NCBI RefSeq assembly: GCF_019931755.1
Contig: NZ_CP082918.1
Span: 1,902,001-1,966,000, forward strand
Reading direction: 5' to 3'
Source of the DNA: Sutcliffiella horikoshii
GTDB taxonomy: Bacteria; Bacillota; Bacilli; Bacillales; Bacillaceae_I
DNA length: 64,000 bases
Positions 32,716 to 42,592 of this stretch are shown piece after piece (the first letter of the stretch is position 1; each line of letters starts with the position of its first letter). Both the position numbers and the translations under genes were made by a program. The notes under the pieces were generated by a model, which had not been told where the DNA came from, ran no database searches, and worked only from the letters and a program-made list of their open reading frames with translations.

Positions 32716-33687
32716 ATGAAAGTTGTGTATTTGGAGCATCCGCATTCCCTTACAAAAGAAGAATGTATCCCTGCTGCAGTGGCTCTCGGTTTTTTCGATG
32801 GCATCCATTTGGGGCATCAAAAAGTGATTAAAAGTGCACTGTCTAAGGCGAAAGACCTTGGGGTGGCAAGTGCCGTAATGACATTGGATCCGCATCCTTC
32901 CGTCGTATTGAGAAAGACTGTTCAACATGTCCGCTACATAACTCCACTTTCCGAAAAGATAAGGCTGCTTTCATCTTTAGGGGTGGACATTCTTTATGTG
33001 GTCAAGTTTGACATGTCTTTTGCGTCGCTTGTACCCCAGGACTTTGTGGATCAATATATCATTGGACTGAATATCCAACATGTAGTAGCTGGATTCGATT
33101 ATTCCTATGGCAGTCTCGGCAAAGGGACAATGGAGACACTGCCATTTCATTCTAGACAGCAATTTGATCAGACTGTTGTGGAGAAATACACGACAAATGA
33201 TCTTAAAGTAAGTTCGACTTTCATTAGAGAGCAGCTGAAAGATGGTAAAGTTTCCGAACTGCCGAATACTTTGGGCCGTTATTATCAAATACGGGGAAAA
33301 GTCGGGCATGGAGAAAAGAGGGGCCGTACAATCGGATTTCCCACCGCCAATGTGGTGCTTGGCGATGACTATGTGATTCCTAAAACTGGTGTCTACACGG
33401 TACGTATGCACGTGAATGACAGATGGATCAATGGAGTATGCAATGTCGGCTATAAACCGACTTTCCACAAGCAGGATAAAGAAAACTTACCGTCCATAGA
33501 AGTACACCTTTTGGATTTTGATCAGCAAATCTATGGAGCTGAGGTAATAATAGAATGGCATAATTGTATAAGGGAAGAAAAGAAGTTTTCGGGTATTGAT
33601 GCGCTTGTTGCTCAGATTAGAAAAGACAAGGGAATTGCGGAAGACTATTTTCAAAAAAACCTGCACGATACTTGCTTTTTGACGTAA
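32716..33687 (+). CDS. ribF: Bifunctional riboflavin kinase / FAD synthetase
   Basis: 323 residues (RibC in B. subtilis). The N-terminal FMN adenylyltransferase nucleotide site is 'ALGFFDGIHLGHQKVI'. The C-terminal riboflavin kinase has 'GRTIGFPTANV' near residue 200. It converts riboflavin to FMN and FAD. ATG 32716 is favoured over ATG 32713 by spacing from AGGTGAT. The rpsO promoter overlaps its 3' end. Confidence 0.94.
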   Translation: MKVVYLEHPHSLTKEECIPAAVALGFFDGIHLGHQKVIKSALSKAKDLGVASAVMTLDPHPSVVLRKTVQHVRYITPLSEKIRLLSSLGVDILYVVKFDMSFASLVPQDFVDQYIIGLNIQHVVAGFDYSYGSLGKGTMETLPFHSRQQFDQTVVEKYTTNDLKVSSTFIREQLKDGKVSELPNTLGRYYQIRGKVGHGEKRGRTIGFPTANVVLGDDYVIPKTGVYTVRMHVNDRWINGVCNVGYKPTFHKQDKENLPSIEVHLLDFDQQIYGAEVIIEWHNCIREEKKFSGIDALVAQIRKDKGIAEDYFQKNLHDTCFLT

Positions 33688-33700
33688 AAAGAGGTATGCT
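33672..33700 (+). promoter_or_regulatory. Sigma-A promoter for rpsO
   Basis: TTGCTT (33672-33677), 17 bp spacer, TATGCT (33695-33700), overlapping the ribF end. An alternative -35, TTGACG, lies at 33679. Confidence 0.6.
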
Positions 33701-33705
33701 ATTAA

Positions 33706-34059
<354 letters not shown>

Positions 34060-34068
34060 GTTTGTCAG

Positions 34069-34096
34069 AAAAAGCGGGAGAATTCCCGCTTTTTTA
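34069..34096 (+). terminator. Rho-independent terminator after rpsO
   Basis: AAAGCGGGA-gaa-TTCCCGCTTT followed by TTT. Confidence 0.9.
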
Positions 34097-34336
34097 TTAG
34101 TATTTTAGAAGTTATTTTTCAAAAATTGCTTATAGAACACCAAAAAAGCGATTTTTTTCCTATACATGCTGGAATTCTATTGATATGTAGTAGTTATTTC
34201 GTTCATACTATACATAATACTAAAACTTATTTTCACATAGACTGTTCTACTAATTAAGCTGCAGTCCGTTGATCGGATGCAGGCATTGAGAAGAAGGTCA
34301 ATACATATGAAAGCTAGAGAGGGGTTAAACGAACTC

Positions 34337-36454
34337 ATGGGACAAGATAAACAAGTCTTTTCTATCGACTGGGCTGGAAGAAACCTGACGGTAGAAGTAG
34401 GACAATTAGCGAAGCAAGCAAACGGAGCTGTTATGGTCCGCTACGGAGATACGGCTGTGCTCAGCACTGCAACCGCTTCAAAAGAACCGAAGAAATTAGA
34501 TTTCTTCCCATTAACAGTTAACTATGAAGAAAGATTATACGCAGTAGGTAAAATTCCAGGTGGATTCATTAAGAGAGAAGGACGTCCAAGTGAGAAGGCT
34601 GTATTGGCTAGCCGCTTGATTGACCGTCCAATCCGTCCACTATTTGCTGATGGTTTCCGTAACGAAGTACAAGTTATCAGCATCGTGATGAGTGTGGATC
34701 AAAACTGTTCATCTGAGATGGCAGCGATGTTCGGTTCTTCATTGGCGCTTTCTGTTTCCGATATTCCTTTCCAAGGACCAATCGCAGGTGTAACAGTAGG
34801 AAGAATTAACGACGAGTTCGTTATTAATCCTAATGTTGAACAGCTTGAAAAGAGTGATATCAACTTGGTTGTAGCTGGAACAAAGGATGCAATCAACATG
34901 GTTGAAGCTGGTGCTGATGAAGTTCCGGAAGAAATAATGTTAGAAGCAATCATGTTTGGTCATAACGAAATCAAACGTTTAATTGCTTTCCAAGAAGAAA
35001 TTGTCCAAGCAGTAGGTAAAGAGAAAACAGAAGTTACTCTTTATGAAGTAGACAAAAACCTTGAACATGAAATCCGTGCACTTGCTGAAGAGAAAATGAC
35101 AAAAGCTGTTCAAGTCTTTGAAAAGCACGCTCGTGAAGCTGCTATCAAAGAAGTGAAGACAGAGGTTCTTGCGCGCTATGAAGAGCAAGAAGTAGAAGCT
35201 GATGTGTTGAAGCAAGTCAACGAAATTTTAAGCATGCTAGTGAAAGAAGAAGTAAGACGCCTCATTACAGAAGATAAAGTACGCCCTGATGGACGTAAGA
35301 GTGACGAGATTCGTCCGCTGGCTTCTGAAGTCGGCCTATTGCCTCGTACTCACGGTTCCGGTCTGTTTACACGTGGACAAACTCAAGCATTAAGCATCTG
35401 TACTTTAGGTGCACTGGGTGACGTACAGATCCTTGACGGATTAGGTATTGAAGAAGAAAAACGTTTCATGCATCACTATAACTTCCCATTATTCAGTGTT
35501 GGGGAAACTGGTCCGATGAGAGGTCCTGGACGTCGCGAAATCGGACATGGTGCTCTTGGAGAGCGTGCCCTTGATCCGGTTATTCCTTCCGAGAAAGACT
35601 TCCCATACACAGTTCGTCTAGTATCAGAAGTTCTAGAGTCCAACGGTTCCACTTCCCAAGCAAGTATCTGTGCAAGCACACTTGCCATGATGGATGCGGG
35701 TGTACCTATTAAAGCTCCTGTAGCAGGTATTGCAATGGGATTAATTAAAAAGGGCGAGCATTATACAGTTCTTTCCGATATCCAAGGAATGGAAGATCAC
35801 CTTGGAGATATGGACTTTAAAGTTGCTGGTACAGCCAAAGGTGTTACAGCACTTCAAATGGATATAAAAATTGAAGGTCTTTCCCGTGCTATCTTAGAAG
35901 AAGCACTTCAACAGGCTAAAATTGGACGTATGCATATTCTTGATTCTATGCTTGCTACAATTGATGAGTCTCGTAAAGAGCTATCTCCTTATGCACCGAA
36001 GATCTTGATGATGAGCATCAACCCTGATAAGATCCGTGATGTAATTGGACCTAGCGGTAAACAAATCAATAAGATTATTGAAGAAACCGGAGTTAAAATT
36101 GACATCGAACAAGATGGAACGGTATTTATTTCTTCCATTAATATGGAGATGAATGACAAAGCGAAGAAAATCATCGAAGATATCGTACGTGAAGTCCAAG
36201 TGGGCGAAATTTACATGGGTAAAGTAAAACGTATTGAAAAGTTCGGTGCATTTGTTGAGCTATTCAGTGGTAAAGACGGACTTGTCCATATTTCTGAACT
36301 TGCAGAAGAACGCGTGAAACAAGTGGAAGATGTTGTGAAACTTGGAGAAGAAGTTCTTGTAAAAGTAATGGAAATCGACAAGCAAGGAAGAGTGAATCTT
36401 TCTAGAAAAGTACTACTTAAAGAGAAAAAAGAAAAAAACGAACAAATGTCCTAA
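34337..36454 (+). CDS. pnp: Polynucleotide phosphorylase
   Basis: 705 residues. Two RNase PH domains separated by a helical domain, then KH ('[17 protein letters not shown]') and S1 ('[33 protein letters not shown]') domains. It is a phosphorolytic 3'-5' exonuclease. ATG 34337 (MGQDKQVF) matches the family start; ATG 34307 with AGAAGG nine bases upstream would add ten residues and cannot be excluded. The 277 bp upstream after the rpsO terminator is AT-rich with no promoter I could call firmly. Confidence 0.95.
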   Translation: MGQDKQVFSIDWAGRNLTVEVGQLAKQANGAVMVRYGDTAVLSTATASKEPKKLDFFPLTVNYEERLYAVGKIPGGFIKREGRPSEKAVLASRLIDRPIRPLFADGFRNEVQVISIVMSVDQNCSSEMAAMFGSSLALSVSDIPFQGPIAGVTVGRINDEFVINPNVEQLEKSDINLVVAGTKDAINMVEAGADEVPEEIMLEAIMFGHNEIKRLIAFQEEIVQAVGKEKTEVTLYEVDKNLEHEIRALAEEKMTKAVQVFEKHAREAAIKEVKTEVLARYEEQEVEADVLKQVNEILSMLVKEEVRRLITEDKVRPDGRKSDEIRPLASEVGLLPRTHGSGLFTRGQTQALSICTLGALGDVQILDGLGIEEEKRFMHHYNFPLFSVGETGPMRGPGRREIGHGALGERALDPVIPSEKDFPYTVRLVSEVLESNGSTSQASICASTLAMMDAGVPIKAPVAGIAMGLIKKGEHYTVLSDIQGMEDHLGDMDFKVAGTAKGVTALQMDIKIEGLSRAILEEALQQAKIGRMHILDSMLATIDESRKELSPYAPKILMMSINPDKIRDVIGPSGKQINKIIEETGVKIDIEQDGTVFISSINMEMNDKAKKIIEDIVREVQVGEIYMGKVKRIEKFGAFVELFSGKDGLVHISELAEERVKQVEDVVKLGEEVLVKVMEIDKQGRVNLSRKVLLKEKKEKNEQMS

Positions 36455-36460
36455 TATAGG

Positions 36461-36486
36461 AGCCTGGTTTGACCGCCGGGCTTTTT
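36461..36486 (+). terminator. Rho-independent terminator after pnp
   Basis: AGCCTGG...CCGGGCT followed by TTTTT. Confidence 0.85.
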
Positions 36487-36556
36487 GCGGTACCTCCCCA
36501 TAGAAAATGGCCTTGTGGGGTGGTGTCTTTCCGCTTTATTCTTTGTTCTACCTTGT

Positions 36557-36592
36557 CCACTTCCTACATAAATTTTAAGTAGGAAGGAGTGG
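36557..36592 (+). promoter_or_regulatory. Hairpin masking the ylxY ribosome-binding site
   Basis: CCACTTCCTAC (36557-36567) pairs with GTAGGAAG (36579-36586) and GTGG (36589-36592), leaving a two-base bulge. The Shine-Dalgarno GGAAGGAG (36582-36589) lies within the right arm, so it would be hidden in this fold. Confidence 0.55.
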
Positions 36593-36597
36593 GTGGA

Positions 36598-37563
36598 ATG
36601 AAAAGAAGTACGTTTCAGTTGTTGGCATTTGTTATTATTGCATTTTTTACATATAACACGGTGAGTCATCCATTTCAGGGAGATATAGCAGCTATACTTT
36701 CTAAAGATATAGCAGAAGTGGCCCAGAAAAAGGATGCACTTTATGTGGAGATTGAACAAAAGGCGACTGCTTATGAAGTGGCACCTCAAGACGCGAAGAT
36801 AGATAAAGTCTGGAAGGCTCAGCCGGGTCTTAATGGTTTGAAAGTGGATCTTGAAGCTTCTTATAAAAATATGAAGAAGAGCGGTGAATTTGACGAGAAA
36901 AAGCTTGTAATGGAGCAAATATCGCCTAAGATTCATCTTTCTGACTTGCCACCTTCACCAATTTACCGCGGGCACCCTGAAAAGCCAATGGTATCGTTTT
37001 TGATAAATGTGGCATGGGGAAATGAGCATATTCCAGGGATGTTAGAAACATTGAAAAATCATGGAGTGCAAGCAACCTTTTTTCTTGAAGGAAGATGGGT
37101 TAAAGAAAACCCTTCGATGGCTAAAATGATAATAGATGCAGGACATGAAGTGGGGAATCATTCTTACACACACCCTAATATGAAAACATTGGGAAGTACT
37201 GCGGTCAGGGAACAGCTTTTAAAGACAAATGAAGTCATTGAGGCAATCTCCGGCAGTAAAGTCACCTGGTTTGCCCCTCCAAGCGGTAGCTACCGTGACG
37301 AGGTCGTAAACATCGCCCACGAAATGAAATTAGGGACGATTATGTGGAGTGTTGATACCATTGATTGGCAGAAGCCGTCACCTGATGTTCTTGTTAATAG
37401 AGTAATGGGGAAGATTCATCCTGGTGCAATGGTTCTTATGCATCCTACGCCATCAACAGCTAACAGTTTGGAAACTCTTATTACATCCATTAAAGATAAA
37501 GGGCTCGAACTAGGAACGGTTTCTTCTCTTTTAAGTGAAGAAAGGATCGTTCATCACAACTAG
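36598..37563 (+). CDS. ylxY: YlxY, sporulation-type polysaccharide deacetylase family protein
   Basis: 321 residues. An N-terminal membrane or signal segment (residues ~5-22), then a NodB-type domain from ~residue 120. The usual catalytic 'TFDDG' motif is replaced by 'SFLINVAWGNE', while the metal-binding H-x3-H in 'GNHSYTHPNM' is kept, so deacetylase activity is doubtful. ATG 36598 lies eight bases from AAGGAG. It sits between pnp and mlpA, as in B. subtilis. Confidence 0.88.
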   Translation: MKRSTFQLLAFVIIAFFTYNTVSHPFQGDIAAILSKDIAEVAQKKDALYVEIEQKATAYEVAPQDAKIDKVWKAQPGLNGLKVDLEASYKNMKKSGEFDEKKLVMEQISPKIHLSDLPPSPIYRGHPEKPMVSFLINVAWGNEHIPGMLETLKNHGVQATFFLEGRWVKENPSMAKMIIDAGHEVGNHSYTHPNMKTLGSTAVREQLLKTNEVIEAISGSKVTWFAPPSGSYRDEVVNIAHEMKLGTIMWSVDTIDWQKPSPDVLVNRVMGKIHPGAMVLMHPTPSTANSLETLITSIKDKGLELGTVSSLLSEERIVHHN

Positions 37564-37593
37564 ATTTGGCAAACTTGAATAGGAGGATTATCG

Positions 37594-38838
37594 TTGCTTA
37601 CTAAACATACATGTTCAAACGGAGTAAGAATCGTATTAGAAAATATTCCACATGTCCGCTCGGTTGCGATTGGCGTATGGATTGGAACAGGTTCACGAAA
37701 TGAAGATAATCTCAATAATGGAGTATCTCATTTCCTTGAGCATATGTTCTTCAAAGGAACAGAAACAAAAAATGCACGTGAAATTGCCGAGGCTTTCGAT
37801 TCTATCGGAGGGCAGGTAAATGCATTCACTTCTAAGGAATACACTTGTTATTATGCAAAAGTTATGGATGAACACTCTTCCTATGCACTTGGAGTATTAG
37901 CAGATATGTTTTTCCACTCAATCTTCGATGAAGAAGAATTGAAAAAGGAAAAAAATGTTGTATACGAGGAAATCAAAATGTATGAAGATGCTCCAGACGA
38001 TATCGTCCATGACGTTTTGGCAAGAGCATCCTATGGTAACCATCCTTTAGGTTATCCGATACTGGGAACAGAAGAAACTTTATCTGCTTTTAACGGTAAT
38101 ACATTGCGTGAATATATGAAGGAAACTTATACTCCTGACAATGTGGTTATCTCCGTAGCTGGTAATATTGATGAGTCATTTGTGAAAGAGATTGAAAACC
38201 TATTTGGAAGTTATGAAACTGGTCACTCAAAGCGTGAGTATGTAAAACCTTCCTTTGAAACTGGACGAATTGCAAAAAAGAAAACGACCGAACAGGCTCA
38301 TCTCTGCATAGGTTACGACGGGCTTCAAATCGGCGACAAAGATATTTACAACCTGATTGTATTGAATAATGTGCTTGGCGGCAGCATGAGCAGTCGTCTA
38401 TTCCAGGATGTCAGAGAGGAACGCGGACTGGCGTATTCAGTCTATTCCTATCACTCCACCTTCCAAGATAACGGTATGCTTACCATTTATGGTGGAACTG
38501 GCAGCAACCAATTAGATCTTCTGTTTGAAACCATTCAACAGACGCTTAACACACTGAAGCGCGACGGAATAACTAAAAAAGAGCTTGTCAACAGTAAGGA
38601 GCAAATAAAGGGTAGCCTTATGTTGAGTCTTGAGAGCACAAACAGTCGTATGAGCAGAAACGGAAAGAACGAGCTTCTTCTCGGAAGACATCGCTCCCTT
38701 GATGATATTTTAGAAAGAATCAATAGTATCACAGAGGAATCTGTAAATAACCTGGCAACCAAGATTTTTACAGATGAATATTCGGTTGCTTTAATCAGTC
38801 CAAGCGGTGAGATGCCTAAATCAATTCAAGAAAAATAA
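37594..38838 (+). CDS. mlpA: M16 family zinc peptidase MlpA (YmxG)
   Basis: 414 residues. Inverted zinc motif H46-F-L-E-H50 followed by the usual downstream Glu ('NVVYEEIKMYED'). Resembles the mitochondrial processing peptidase beta subunit. TTG start at 37594 after AGGAGGATTATCG. Distinct from the ymfF/ymfH pair further on. Confidence 0.94.
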   Translation: MLTKHTCSNGVRIVLENIPHVRSVAIGVWIGTGSRNEDNLNNGVSHFLEHMFFKGTETKNAREIAEAFDSIGGQVNAFTSKEYTCYYAKVMDEHSSYALGVLADMFFHSIFDEEELKKEKNVVYEEIKMYEDAPDDIVHDVLARASYGNHPLGYPILGTEETLSAFNGNTLREYMKETYTPDNVVISVAGNIDESFVKEIENLFGSYETGHSKREYVKPSFETGRIAKKKTTEQAHLCIGYDGLQIGDKDIYNLIVLNNVLGGSMSSRLFQDVREERGLAYSVYSYHSTFQDNGMLTIYGGTGSNQLDLLFETIQQTLNTLKRDGITKKELVNSKEQIKGSLMLSLESTNSRMSRNGKNELLLGRHRSLDDILERINSITEESVNNLATKIFTDEYSVALISPSGEMPKSIQEK

Positions 38839-38843
38839 TAACA

Positions 38844-38877
38844 TGCCTGCCATTTTCTAATGGCAGGTTTTTTTTTG
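38844..38877 (+). terminator. Rho-independent terminator after mlpA
   Basis: CCTGCCATT-ttct-AATGGCAGG followed by nine T. Confidence 0.92.
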
Positions 38878-38916
38878 GACGCCTTCTAATATAGATAATA
38901 TAGGAGGTGATTTCTT

Positions 38917-39162
38917 ATGAGATTAAGTGAAATGAGCGGAAAGGAAATTGTTGATGTGAAACGGGCAGAACGGCTCGGCATACTTGGTCATACAGATCTT
39001 GAAATCAACGAAAGTACAGGTGAGATACGTTCACTTATCATTCCTTCCTTGAAATGGTTTGGGTTGAAGAAGGAAGGCAGCGACATTCGTGTACCGTGGA
39101 ATCATATTAAAAAGATTGGAACAGATATGATTATTATTGACATACCGGAAGAGGAAGAATGA
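38917..39162 (+). CDS. ymxH: YlmC/YmxH family sporulation protein
   Basis: 81 residues with the PRC-barrel-like YlmC/YmxH sequence ('MRLSEMSGKEIVDVKRAERLGILGHTDLEIN'). Small protein conserved in spore formers; molecular role not known. Starts at ATG 38917 after ATAGGAGGTG. Its stop overlaps the following terminator stem. Confidence 0.9.
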   Translation: MRLSEMSGKEIVDVKRAERLGILGHTDLEINESTGEIRSLIIPSLKWFGLKKEGSDIRVPWNHIKKIGTDMIIIDIPEEEE

Positions 39163-39187
39163 CTCAGCGCTAGCTGGGTCTTTTTTT
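39161..39187 (+). terminator. Rho-independent terminator after ymxH
   Basis: GACTCAGC-gcta-GCTGGGTC followed by seven T. The tandem array begins 10 bases later. Confidence 0.9.
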
Positions 39188-39196
39188 GTCTATAAG

Positions 39197-39545
39197 GCTC
39201 TATATGCCCGAACGGAAGGGATTACATGGCTTTCGGTAGTATAGAAGTGCTCTATATGCCCGAACGGCAGGGATCACACGGCCTTCGGTAGTATAGAAGC
39301 GCTCTATATGCCCGAACGGAAGGGATCACTCAGGTTTCGGTAGTATAGAAGCGCTCTATATGCCCGAACGGAAGGGATCACTCAGGTTTCGGTAGTATAG
39401 AAGCGTTCTATATGCCCGAACTGTAGAGATCACAGAACCTTCGGTAGTATAGAACCGCTCTATACGCCCGAACGGCAGAGATCACAAGACCTTCGGTAGT
39501 ATAGAAGCCTTCTATATGCCCGGAAGATAGAAATCATCCAGTCTT
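39197..39545. repeat. Tandem array A: 52 bp hairpin units (6 full + degenerate 7th)
   Basis: Unit starts at 39197, 39249, 39301, 39353, 39405 and 39457, exactly 52 bp apart; a diverged partial unit begins at 39509. Units 3 and 4 are identical. Each unit folds from end to end: GCT-CTATA pairs with TATAG-(A)-AGC and CCGAA with TTCGG across a 3-base internal loop, leaving a ~19-base apical loop that holds most of the variation between units. Lies between the ymxH terminator and dpaA. No ORF of note. Confidence 0.97.
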
Positions 39546-39650
39546 CGGGCTAAAAGTTCAAAAACCTTTCATTCAAACTATCTAAATACTTTTAAATATC
39601 ATCCACTTGCAAACTCTTCCCTTTCTCCTTTGATTCAAGCACAGATTTTC

Positions 39651-39659
39651 CATAGGTTA
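39651..39659 (+). promoter_or_regulatory. Possible sigma-K -10 element upstream of dpaA
   Basis: CATAGGTTA matches the CATANNNTA -10 pattern of sigma-K, which drives the orthologous operon in B. subtilis mother cells. I could not find a convincing AC -35 at the right spacing, so this is weak. Confidence 0.35.
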
Positions 39660-39733
39660 CATAAGATGTGGAAGTAAGAAAAACTTGAGCCAGATTTACA
39701 AACTTTCACGAAGTAGAAGAAGGTGAACGATAT

Positions 39734-40630
39734 ATGCTGACCGGTTTGCACATAGCTGTCATTGGCGGTGATGCAAGGCAGCTGGAAGTGATACGTAAGC
39801 TTATTGAGCTAGACGCGAAGCTTTCGCTTGTAGGATTTGACCAATTAGATCACGGCTTTACAGGTGCTTCAAAGGAGCAGATGAATGAAGTAGATTTTAC
39901 GACTGTCAATGCCATTATCCTTCCTGTTCCCGGCACTAATTTAGAGGGGCAGGTTGATACTATTTTCTCAAATGAAAAAATTGTCTTAACAGAGGAAATA
40001 GTCAAGAACACACCAGACCACTGTACCATTTATTCAGGTATCACTAACCCCTATTTGAATCAATTGGTGGCAAGTACAAACAGGAAGTTAGTTCAATTGT
40101 TTGATCGTGATGATGTTGCCATCTATAATGCAATTCCGACGGTGGAAGGTACCATTATGATGGTTATTCAACATACAGATATTACGATCCATAACTCCAA
40201 AGTAGCGGTTCTAGGTTTAGGAAGAGTCGGTATGAGTGTAGCACGTACTTTTGCCGCACTCGGTGCAAATGTGCGTGTAGGCGCCAGAAAATCAGAACAT
40301 ATTGCCCGTATCTTTGAGATGGGCGTAACTCCATTTCATCTAAACGAATTGGCTGAGAATGTTGCAGACGTAGATGTCTGTATCAATACTATTCCACACC
40401 TTATCGTAACATCGGATGTAATCTCCAAAATGCCTGCTCATACTCTCATTATTGATCTGGCATCAAAACCAGGGGGAACTGATTTCCGATATGCCGAAAA
40501 AAGAGGAATTAAAGCATTATTAGCTCCAGGACTTCCAGGAATTGTTGCTCCAAAAACTGCGGGGCAGATAGTGGCAAATGTCTTGGCACAATTACTTAAA
40601 GAAGAAATGGAAGGGAGAAAGGGGAATTAA
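39734..40630 (+). CDS. dpaA: Dipicolinate synthase subunit A
   Basis: 298 residues. Central Rossmann motif 'VAVLGLGRVGMSVARTFAALGANV' (~residues 157-180). With DpaB it converts dihydrodipicolinate-derived intermediate into dipicolinic acid for the spore core, in the mother cell. ATG 39734 follows AGAAGAAGGTGAACGATAT. The stop is two bases before the dpaB start. Confidence 0.95.
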   Translation: MLTGLHIAVIGGDARQLEVIRKLIELDAKLSLVGFDQLDHGFTGASKEQMNEVDFTTVNAIILPVPGTNLEGQVDTIFSNEKIVLTEEIVKNTPDHCTIYSGITNPYLNQLVASTNRKLVQLFDRDDVAIYNAIPTVEGTIMMVIQHTDITIHNSKVAVLGLGRVGMSVARTFAALGANVRVGARKSEHIARIFEMGVTPFHLNELAENVADVDVCINTIPHLIVTSDVISKMPAHTLIIDLASKPGGTDFRYAEKRGIKALLAPGLPGIVAPKTAGQIVANVLAQLLKEEMEGRKGN

Positions 40631-40632
40631 CC

Positions 40633-41232
40633 ATGCAATTAAAAGGTAAACGGCTAGGTTTTGGTTTAACGGGATCTCATTGTACGTATGATGCAGTTAT
40701 TCCTGAAATACAAAAGCTACTTGATGCTGGTGCAGAAGTGAGGCCAGTAGTTACTTCGACCGTTCAACATACAAATACCAGATTCGGTCAAGGGGAAGAT
40801 TGGATTAAACTGATTGAAGATATGACAGGGTTTAAAGTGATAGATTCCATTGTAAAAGCAGAGCCGCTTGGGCCGAAAATTCCATTGGATTGTATGATCA
40901 TTGCCCCTTTAACTGGGAACTCCATGAGTAAATTGGCCAATGCGCTTACAGATTCACCTGTATTAATGGCTGCAAAGGCAACACTCCGGAATCATAACCC
41001 GGTGGTTTTAGGGATATCTACAAATGATGCCCTTGGATTAAACGGATTGAACTTAATGAGATTAATGGCTACCAAAAATATATACTTTATTCCTTACGGG
41101 CAAGATGCACCAGACAAAAAACCAAATTCCATGGTTGCGAGAATGAGTATGCTCATGCCTACTGTGGAGCATGCATTGGAGCATAAGCAAATACAACCAG
41201 TCATCGTGGAAAGATATAAAGACGATTTATAA
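40633..41232 (+). CDS. dpaB: Dipicolinate synthase subunit B (flavoprotein)
   Basis: 199 residues of the flavin-binding Dfp/UbiX-like fold ('GFGLTGSHCTYD' at the N terminus, 'PLTGNSMSKLANALTDSPVLMAAKA'). Works with DpaA in spore dipicolinate synthesis. Coupled to dpaA. Followed by a strong hairpin before asd. Confidence 0.95.
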   Translation: MQLKGKRLGFGLTGSHCTYDAVIPEIQKLLDAGAEVRPVVTSTVQHTNTRFGQGEDWIKLIEDMTGFKVIDSIVKAEPLGPKIPLDCMIIAPLTGNSMSKLANALTDSPVLMAAKATLRNHNPVVLGISTNDALGLNGLNLMRLMATKNIYFIPYGQDAPDKKPNSMVARMSMLMPTVEHALEHKQIQPVIVERYKDDL

Positions 41233-41244
41233 TAAAATTTGCTT

Positions 41245-41285
41245 AGAAGAGAAGAAAAGTAAGAATTTCTTCTCTTCTTTATTTC
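41245..41285 (+). terminator. Strong hairpin/terminator between dpaB and asd
   Basis: Perfect 13 bp arms AGAAGAGAAGAAA (41245-41257) and TTTCTTCTCTTCT (41266-41278) with 8 nt loop, followed by TTATTTC. AT-rich stem and short U-tract; could partially separate the dpa pair from the lysine-pathway genes. Confidence 0.6.
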
Positions 41286-41383
41286 AGTAATATGATAAAA
41301 TAAAAAACTATATATGAATATTTATTCTGAAAGCTCAGATAAACATTAATGAGCTATTTTTAAAATGGAGAGGTGCTTAATAG

Positions 41384-42427
41384 ATGAGTGGTTTACATGT
41401 AGCAGTAGTAGGCGCAACAGGAGCAGTAGGACAGCAGATGCTTCATACATTAGAAGAAAGAAATTTTCCTATCAAGAAGCTTACGCTATTATCTTCGGAG
41501 CGCTCTGCAGGTAAAAAAGTATTATTTAAAGGGGAAGAAGTTACAATTGAAGTTGCAACACCTGATAAATTTGAAGGTGTTCATATAGCATTATTCAGTG
41601 CAGGAGGAAGTGTTTCCAAGGAGCTAGCGCCTGAAGCGGCAAAGCGAGGAGCAATAGTAGTGGATAACACTAGCTTCTTCCGTATGGATCCTAATGTGCC
41701 ACTTGTAGTACCAGAAGTTAATGAGGAAGACATCAAATCCCATAATGGAATCATTGCAAACCCGAATTGCTCGACTATTCAAATGGTAGTAGCATTAGAG
41801 CCGATTCGTAAATCATATGGTCTTACTAAGGTCATAGTCAGCACCTATCAAGCTGTTTCAGGAGCAGGTGCGGCGGCAATTGATGAGCTTGAGTCCCAAT
41901 CACAGGCCATTTTAAACAAAGAAGCCTTCACACCAAGTATTCTACCTGTTAAAGGTGACAAGAAACATTATCAAATTGCATTCAATGCCATTCCACAGAT
42001 TGATAAGTTTGAAGAGAACGGTTTTACTTTTGAAGAATTAAAAATGATCAACGAAACAAAAAAGATCATGCATGACCAAACCCTACAGGTTGCTGCGACA
42101 TGTGTACGCCTTCCGGTTGTAACAGGACATTCCGAGTCTGTATATATTGAAGTAGAAGACGAAAATGTGACTGTTCAAGATATGAAAGCGTTGCTTGAAA
42201 AAGCTCCTGGCGTTGTGTTGCAAGACAATCCGGCAGAACAGGTCTACCCGATGCCAGCTGATTGTGTGGGCTCTAACGACGTGTTTGTCGGTAGAATCAG
42301 AAAGGACCTGGATAACAAGAAAGGTTTCCATTTATGGATTGTATCTGACAACTTGCTAAAAGGTGCGGCCTGGAATTCCGTGCAAATTGCTGAGAGCTTA
42401 GTGAAACTTGGTGTCATCAACCGATAA
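41384..42427 (+). CDS. asd: Aspartate-semialdehyde dehydrogenase
   Basis: 347 residues. NADP loop '[15 protein letters not shown]' and catalytic Cys129 in 'NPNCSTIQ'. Makes the common precursor of lysine/diaminopimelate, threonine and methionine, and feeds DapA for dipicolinate in sporulation. Start follows GAGAGGTGCTTAATAG. Confidence 0.97.
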   Translation: MSGLHVAVVGATGAVGQQMLHTLEERNFPIKKLTLLSSERSAGKKVLFKGEEVTIEVATPDKFEGVHIALFSAGGSVSKELAPEAAKRGAIVVDNTSFFRMDPNVPLVVPEVNEEDIKSHNGIIANPNCSTIQMVVALEPIRKSYGLTKVIVSTYQAVSGAGAAAIDELESQSQAILNKEAFTPSILPVKGDKKHYQIAFNAIPQIDKFEENGFTFEELKMINETKKIMHDQTLQVAATCVRLPVVTGHSESVYIEVEDENVTVQDMKALLEKAPGVVLQDNPAEQVYPMPADCVGSNDVFVGRIRKDLDNKKGFHLWIVSDNLLKGAAWNSVQIAESLVKLGVINR

Positions 42428-42434
42428 AAAGATA

Positions 42435-42466
42435 GAGAAAAGGTCTTTGTAAGACCTTTTCTTTTC
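42435..42466 (+). terminator. Terminator-like hairpin after asd
   Basis: AGAAAAGGTCTT-tgt-AAGACCTTTTCT followed by TTT. Lies inside what is an operon in B. subtilis, so it may be a partial terminator. Confidence 0.75.
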
Positions 42467-42592
42467 GGAAGAAAGACCGGTTTCATACCAATGCCATTCT
42501 TGAACAGGGAGTCCCTTTTACAAGGGTACTATTTTCATCACATCTTTCGTATGTATTAAGGATGTTTCTAAACCGCGATGAGGTGTCAATAT

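Noticed and set aside
39197..39545. CRISPR array
   Set aside because: Repeats abut with no unique spacers of constant length, the whole 52 bp unit is similar, and no cas gene is near.
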